The notes below the pieces were generated by a model. That model had not been told where the DNA came from and made no database searches. It worked only from the letters and a program-made list of their open reading frames with translations. The position numbers and the translations under genes are program-made. Positions 32,956 through 36,588 of a stretch of 36,588 nucleotides of DNA are shown piece after piece. Within the stretch, counting starts at the first letter, position 1. Each line of letters starts with the position of its first letter. This stretch comes from Natrinema gari JCM 14663 (GTDB lineage Archaea; Halobacteriota; Halobacteria; Halobacteriales; Natrialbaceae). The stretch spans positions 51,417 through 88,004 of the forward strand of contig NZ_AOIJ01000035.1 in NCBI RefSeq assembly GCF_000337175.1. The letters run 5' to 3'.

Positions 32956-33453
32956 ATGAACGTCTTCTGGCTCGACGAGGACCCGCGACTCGCCGCACGC
33001 TATCACTGCGACCAGCACGTCAACAAACTGTTGCTCGAGGCCGCACAGGTCCTCTGTACCGCGGCCAGGGAGAACGACCACGAGGCCGACTTCCTATACC
33101 GGGCGACCCACGTCGACCACCCCGTCACGAGGTGGGCCACCGAATCCCGCGCGAACTGGCTCCGTCTGCGGGAGCACGCCGCGGCACTGAACGCGGAGTT
33201 CGTCGAGCGCTACGGGAAAGACGACGACCACGCCTCCTGGCAGGTGATCGAGCGCATCGATCCCGCCGCGATTTCGTTTCCCGCCGACGAGCCGACACCC
33301 CGTCCGCAGGCGATGCCCGACCAGTACAAGCAGGCCGACGACCCTGTCGCCGCCTACCGCGCCTACTACGCCGGCGAGAAGGCCGACTGGGCCGAGTGGA
33401 AGTACACCGACGAACCGCCGTGGCTCGAGGCCTTGCTCCCGGAGCGCGAGTGA
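32956..33453 (+). CDS. conserved hypothetical protein with YHCDQHVNK motif
   Basis: A 165-residue soluble protein of a conserved family I recognise by its pattern but cannot name by function. The start MNVFWLDEDPRLAARYHCDQ is followed by HVNKLLLEAAQVLCTAAREN, HVDHPVTRWATESRANWLRL and PTPRPQAMPDQYKQADDPVA, then YRAYYAGEKADWAEWK. Similar sequences occur in bacteria and large DNA viruses. The fixed His, Cys, Asp and Lys residues suggest an enzyme or metal site, but nothing in the sequence proves this. The ATG at 32956 starts exactly at the conserved N terminus. It is divergent from nnr, with 97 bases between them. Confidence 0.85.
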   Translation: MNVFWLDEDPRLAARYHCDQHVNKLLLEAAQVLCTAARENDHEADFLYRATHVDHPVTRWATESRANWLRLREHAAALNAEFVERYGKDDDHASWQVIERIDPAAISFPADEPTPRPQAMPDQYKQADDPVAAYRAYYAGEKADWAEWKYTDEPPWLEALLPERE

Positions 33454-33675
33454 GAGGCACCCGACTCCCACGCGGCTTCTCGTCCGATCACGGCCGGACG
33501 TGGGGTTCCTGATCCTTCGATGCACGCCACAGCGGCCGGTTCGAGAGTCGGCTGGAATACCCGGAACTTGAAATCGCCGTGTGCAACGCCGCCGGTTCCG
33601 GTTCCGATTACATCGATATTCCGTCAGGACGCTGTTCCGCCGAGGTGGCGATAGTCGTCTCGAGCGATGGCTGAC

Positions 33676-33954
33676 TCAGTACCTGATCTCGAACCCGTCC
33701 TCGCCCCGGGGCTCCTCGTAGTCGACCGTGACGTCTTCGACGTCGGCCGCGGGACTGCCCGTGTAACACCACTCGACCATCCCTTCGACGGCGTCTTTTG
33801 GGCCCTCGAAGATCGCTTCCACCCGTCCGTCGTTCAGGTTCTTCACCCAGCCGTCGACGTCCATCTCATCGGCCGTATCACGGGTGTTCGCGCGGTAGTA
33901 GACGCCCTGTACCGTCCCCGAAACGAACACGTGTGCGCGGGTTCGTGTTGCCAT
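33676..33954 (-). CDS. acyP: acylphosphatase
   Basis: Hydrolyses the carboxyl-phosphate bond of small acyl phosphates. The 92-residue length is typical. The active-site loop reads VSGTVQGVYYRANTRDTADE with catalytic Arg21, and the second motif GWVKNLNDGRVEAIFEG contains catalytic Asn39. Both are intact. The ATG at 33954 gives the family N terminus (MATRTRAHVFVSGTV). An upstream frame extension has no resemblance and was left out. It is a single gene. The 222 bases before the neighbour on its 3' side hold no gene that I can see. Confidence 0.95.
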   Translation of the reverse strand: MATRTRAHVFVSGTVQGVYYRANTRDTADEMDVDGWVKNLNDGRVEAIFEGPKDAVEGMVEWCYTGSPAADVEDVTVDYEEPRGEDGFEIRY

Positions 33955-34209
33955 GTGAGCGGCATCGACCGCGACCGTGAAAAATCCGCTTCCGATCACC
34001 AGCCGGCGGAAGTATCGGCGATGCTTCGAACGGCCATTCAGTAACGGGACGGCATCGACATGGAGTTCGTTGCGAACGGCACGGTCACCGGCAGCCTCTC
34101 GACGGTGGCGATCACTCCCGTCTCGGATTCTCCAAAACCGGATACGGGGAGTACGACGAGTAGCGTTCCCTGGGATTTGACCCGTCGCAAGCGACGGACG
34201 CACTCGCGT
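33955..34209. other. intergenic region between acyP and the secreted-protein gene
   Basis: No gene is seen. Near the right end CCGTCGC-AA-GCGACGG (34182-34197) is a perfect short inverted repeat. The segment before it, CCCTGGGATTTGACCC (34168-34183), loosely resembles a tRNA T-arm read in reverse but lacks a full tRNA. The operator pair begins at 34210. Confidence 0.5.
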
Positions 34210-34260
34210 TTTAGGCCAGCCTAAATAGTAAGACGTAAGTTGTTTTAGGCGGGCCTAAAA
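34210..34260. promoter_or_regulatory. two tandem DtxR/IdeR-type operator palindromes
   Basis: Site 1 is TTTAGGC-CA-GCCTAAA (34210-34225) and site 2 is TTTTAGGC-GG-GCCTAAAA (34243-34260). Both are perfect inverted repeats sharing the core TTTAGGC-NN-GCCTAAA, with centres 34 bases apart. They resemble the TTAGG...CCTAA palindromes bound by DtxR/IdeR-family metal-dependent repressors, a family that haloarchaea encode as SirR, Idr and TroR. Site 1 overlaps the AT-rich CTAAATAG stretch that is the best TATA candidate, and site 2 covers the expected transcription start just before the ATG at 34266. Metal-dependent repression is inferred. Confidence 0.8.
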
Positions 34261-34265
34261 GTCGT

Positions 34266-35480
34266 ATGCCACGATCGAAACGAAGCGGTTCGACTCGATT
34301 ACTGACGGTGCTCGTTGCTGGACTGCTCTGCTGTTCGCTGCTCGGCGGGGTGGGAGCCGTCACCGCCTCCCCTTCGGACGTCTACGTCACCGTGTCGGAT
34401 ATCGCCGTCTCGGACGACGAGCCGACGACCGACGACGCCATCACGGTCACACCGACGATTCGACACTCAAGCGGACACGACGGCGGATTCCAGGTCACGC
34501 AGGTCGTGCTGGAGGCCCCTGACCGAGGCAAGGTCGACGAAGCCGACGCCCTCGGCGCGATCGCCTCCGGGGAGACCATCGACGTCCCCCTCCAGACGAC
34601 GTTCGACACGGCGGGCGAGAAGCGACTCACCGTCAAAGTACGCGGTATCAAGGAAGACGCCGACGGGAACACCCAGCAGGTCGGTGTCATCGAGCGGCCC
34701 GTGTACGTCAGCGTTTCCGAACCCTCGTCGGACTCGGAGCCAGACCCGCGGCTCCGAATCGACGCCGACCGCGCGGTCGCCGGCACCGAGGTCCCGGTTA
34801 CGGTCACGGTCTCGAACGGCGACGACGAGGCCCTGACCGACCTCGTCGCTCACCTCGACAGCAACGGCACCGTCGAAGAACCGACTCGAATCCGCCCGAC
34901 GCTCGAGGCCGAGAACATGACCACCTTCGAGTTCCAGGTCCGAGCCGATGAACCCGGTCCGGACCGCCTCGAAGCCGCACTGGAATACGACGACGGCAAC
35001 CGAGTGGAGACCGTCCAACCCATTCGAGTCGAACCGCTGCGCGAAGACGTCGATCTGTACGTCTCGGTTCTCGAGCACAACGAATCGACGGCGCTGCAGT
35101 ACCGCGTCACCAATCGGGGGAACGCACCGATCGACGACGTAAGCATCTCGGGGCAAACGGAGAGCGAGCAGTTGCCGGGCGCGACGATCGCGACCGTCGA
35201 CGCCGCTTCGGCCGAGACGGTGTCCATTCCCATCGACGAGGCGCTGACCGGGACTGCTGAGATCGAGGCGGCGTACACGATCGACGATCGCAGAAATCGG
35301 ACGACTCGGATGATCGACCTCACCGAAACGACCGTGACCGAGTCCGGCGTCGGTCTCGGCGGCGGACAATCGATCATCGCCGCCGGCGTGTCGAGCGCGG
35401 GATCGCTGTTCGGGGCCGTGATCGTCCTTCTCGGCCTCGGTGGGATCTCGTTCCTGGGCTATCGCCAGTGGAACCGGTAA
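34266..35480 (+). CDS. secreted, C-terminally anchored CARDB-like surface protein
   Basis: A 404-residue exported protein. The Sec-type signal peptide spans residues ~1-36 (basic MPRSKRSGSTR, then LLTVLVAGLLCCSLLGGVGA). The body is all-beta, acidic and Thr/Val-rich, with two to three repeats resembling CARDB/COG1361 domains, for example EVPVTVTVSNGDDEALTDLV and LYVSVLEHNESTALQYRVTN. Near the end AGSLFGAVIVLLGLGGISFL forms a transmembrane helix, followed by the short basic tail GYRQWNR, so the body faces outside. It lacks a PGF-CTERM motif. Several Asn-x-Ser/Thr sites exist. The function is unknown. The two metal-repressor-type operators before it suggest a role under iron or manganese limitation. 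Confidence 0.88.
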   Translation: MPRSKRSGSTRLLTVLVAGLLCCSLLGGVGAVTASPSDVYVTVSDIAVSDDEPTTDDAITVTPTIRHSSGHDGGFQVTQVVLEAPDRGKVDEADALGAIASGETIDVPLQTTFDTAGEKRLTVKVRGIKEDADGNTQQVGVIERPVYVSVSEPSSDSEPDPRLRIDADRAVAGTEVPVTVTVSNGDDEALTDLVAHLDSNGTVEEPTRIRPTLEAENMTTFEFQVRADEPGPDRLEAALEYDDGNRVETVQPIRVEPLREDVDLYVSVLEHNESTALQYRVTNRGNAPIDDVSISGQTESEQLPGATIATVDAASAETVSIPIDEALTGTAEIEAAYTIDDRRNRTTRMIDLTETTVTESGVGLGGGQSIIAAGVSSAGSLFGAVIVLLGLGGISFLGYRQWNR

Positions 35481-35516
35481 GCAAGCCGGAGATACTCGAC
35501 CCTCCGCCGCCCCGCA

Positions 35517-36398
35517 CTATGTGCCGGTTCTGAGGTGGTGAAAAACGTACGTCTGTGCGTAGCCGGCGTACTCACCGCCGAGTCGGCCGCGAAGTGCCCG
35601 CGAGGTCTCGGCGTAGGAGCCGCGATCGCACTCGGGATAGTACTCCTCGATCGCCGACTTGATCCACGTATCCAGCGGAACGGCCTCGTCGAAGCCCAGC
35701 GAGAACAGGAGCACGCAGTCGGCCACCTTGTCGCCGACGCCGACGAACTGCGTCAGGAACTCCCGCGCGGCTTCGTACTCGAGATCGCGTGCGTCGGCCG
35801 GATGGGCGTTGCCGTCCGCGACCATTTCGGCAGTTCGGACGACGTAGGGAGCACGATACCCCAAGCCGAGGTCGCGGAGTTCGGCTTCGGTGGCAGTCGC
35901 GAGCTGGTCCGGCGTCGGAAACGCGTGATAGGTCGCCCCGTCGAACGCGATCGGACTGCCGTATTCCCGCGCCAGCGCCGTGACCATGGTGTGAATGCGG
36001 CCGACCCGCATCTGCGCCGAGCAGATAAACGAGATCAGACAGCCAAACGGCGGGTCCCGAACGAGTCGCATCCCGGGGTGGGCCTCGTAGGCCTCCCGGA
36101 GCAACGGATCGTCCGGCCCGGCCGCGGCGATCGCCTCGAGGTCGTCCTCGAGGCGCAACAGTCGACGAACGGTCGACCCGGCGTCGGCCGTCGATTCCCA
36201 TTCGAGGCGGCCGTCGCGGGTCCGAACGCGAATCACTTCGCCGTCGACGACCGTCGCGTACCACGCGTCGGGGGCCGGCGTGTCGGTATACATCTCGCCG
36301 TCCCCGCGCTGCCAGAGATAGCTCTGGCCGCTCTCGAGCGTTCGATACAGGTCGAGTCCGCCACCGAGATCGTCGATCGGGATGGTCCCCGTCTCCAT
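35517..36398 (-). CDS. OGG-type HhH-GPD DNA glycosylase
   Basis: Removes 8-oxoguanine or related bases and probably cuts the abasic site. In 293 residues, an N-terminal OGG_N-like domain (about 5-115, including TLESGQSYLWQR) precedes the HhH-GPD core. The hairpin reads FLTQFVGVGDKVADCVLLFS with the catalytic Lys in GDKVADC. The catalytic Asp is in AVPLDTWIKSAIEEYYP. LISFICSAQMRVGRIHTMV matches the usual helix before the hairpin. The ATG at 36398 gives the standard start. An earlier frame extension to 36521 looks non-coding. It is convergent with the secreted-protein gene, 36 bases away. The remaining 190 bases to the window end show no gene. Confidence 0.92.
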   Translation of the reverse strand: METGTIPIDDLGGGLDLYRTLESGQSYLWQRGDGEMYTDTPAPDAWYATVVDGEVIRVRTRDGRLEWESTADAGSTVRRLLRLEDDLEAIAAAGPDDPLLREAYEAHPGMRLVRDPPFGCLISFICSAQMRVGRIHTMVTALAREYGSPIAFDGATYHAFPTPDQLATATEAELRDLGLGYRAPYVVRTAEMVADGNAHPADARDLEYEAAREFLTQFVGVGDKVADCVLLFSLGFDEAVPLDTWIKSAIEEYYPECDRGSYAETSRALRGRLGGEYAGYAQTYVFHHLRTGT

Positions 36399-36588
36399 TC
36401 GGTCGGTCCTTCGGGCGTGTGGGTCCTTTGCCTTTCGAAGCGATCCGCCGTGGGGCAGCCCCCGAACGGAGATGGCCCGTAGCGACGGCCCGGCCACACG
36501 GTCGTGTTTAGTTTGTAGCATTGTGCCAGACAGCGAAGGCTTGAAGCCAGGATTCTGCTGTTGACGGTTGTACGTGACTAAAGCAGTT

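Noticed and set aside
34168-34200. tRNA T-arm-like sequence and short hairpin
   Set aside because: No acceptor, D or anticodon stems could be found around it. The T-loop is one base short. At best it is a remnant, and chance is likely.
36524-36588. Possible insertion-sequence end at the right edge
   Set aside because: Only a 5-base GGCTT-G-AAGCC repeat is visible, with no transposase, no matching end and no target duplication inside the window.
1-36588. CRISPR array, rRNA or complete tRNA
   Set aside because: No regularly spaced repeats were seen, and no segment showed rRNA conservation or a full tRNA cloverleaf on reading both strands.

Overview
The window comes from a haloarchaeon, probably of the Natrialbales type, although the genus cannot be fixed from sequence alone. 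The evidence is a high-GC genome with GC-rich third codon positions, strongly acidic proteins, TATA elements about 25-30 bases upstream of start codons (a leaderless-transcript pattern), and haloarchaeal gene families: DacZ, the PhaRPEC polyhydroxyalkanoate genes, archaeal STT3 and a PhiH1-type repressor-like protein.

Layout. Bases 227-2318 hold a small unknown protein, then the diadenylate cyclase dacZ one base ahead of an MscS-type channel. Bases 2331-9148 are a nucleoside module. A uridine-phosphorylase-type enzyme and a DUF488-like protein diverge from one TATA element. A five-gene operon follows: BMP lipoprotein, double-NBD ATPase, two permeases and cytidine deaminase. A phosphohexomutase-family gene lies beyond it (9268-10671). 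Bases 10751-15248 are a complete PHA (bioplastic) locus: a divergent MaoC hydratase, then phaR-phaP, phaE-phaC and phaB, each block with its own TATA element.

Bases 15422-30749 are a surface-glycan region. A membrane sugar-phosphate transferase and a sugar-nucleotide epimerase lie in GC-rich DNA. They are followed by an AT-rich island (about 17.8-23.9 kb) with two GT4 glycosyltransferases, an O-antigen-ligase/polymerase-like membrane protein, a Wzx-type flippase and a small winged-helix regulator. GC-rich DNA returns with an STT3 oligosaccharyltransferase, a UppP-type phosphatase, GlmS and a GlmU-type enzyme. Together these could supply UDP-GlcNAc, start a lipid-linked glycan, extend it, flip it, transfer it and recycle the carrier. 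Two parts look damaged. The flippase has an in-frame TAA at 23164-23166. The epimerase has no normal start codon and an altered nucleotide-binding loop.

Bases 30932-36398 are mostly housekeeping: MoaC overlapping an NAD(P)H-hydrate repair enzyme, an unnamed 165-residue protein, acylphosphatase and an OGG-type DNA glycosylase. Among them is a secreted, C-terminally anchored protein (34266-35480). Its promoter carries two perfect TTTAGGC-NN-GCCTAAA palindromes of DtxR/IdeR type, the clearest unexplained regulatory signal here. No rRNA, tRNA, CRISPR array or intact insertion sequence was seen.
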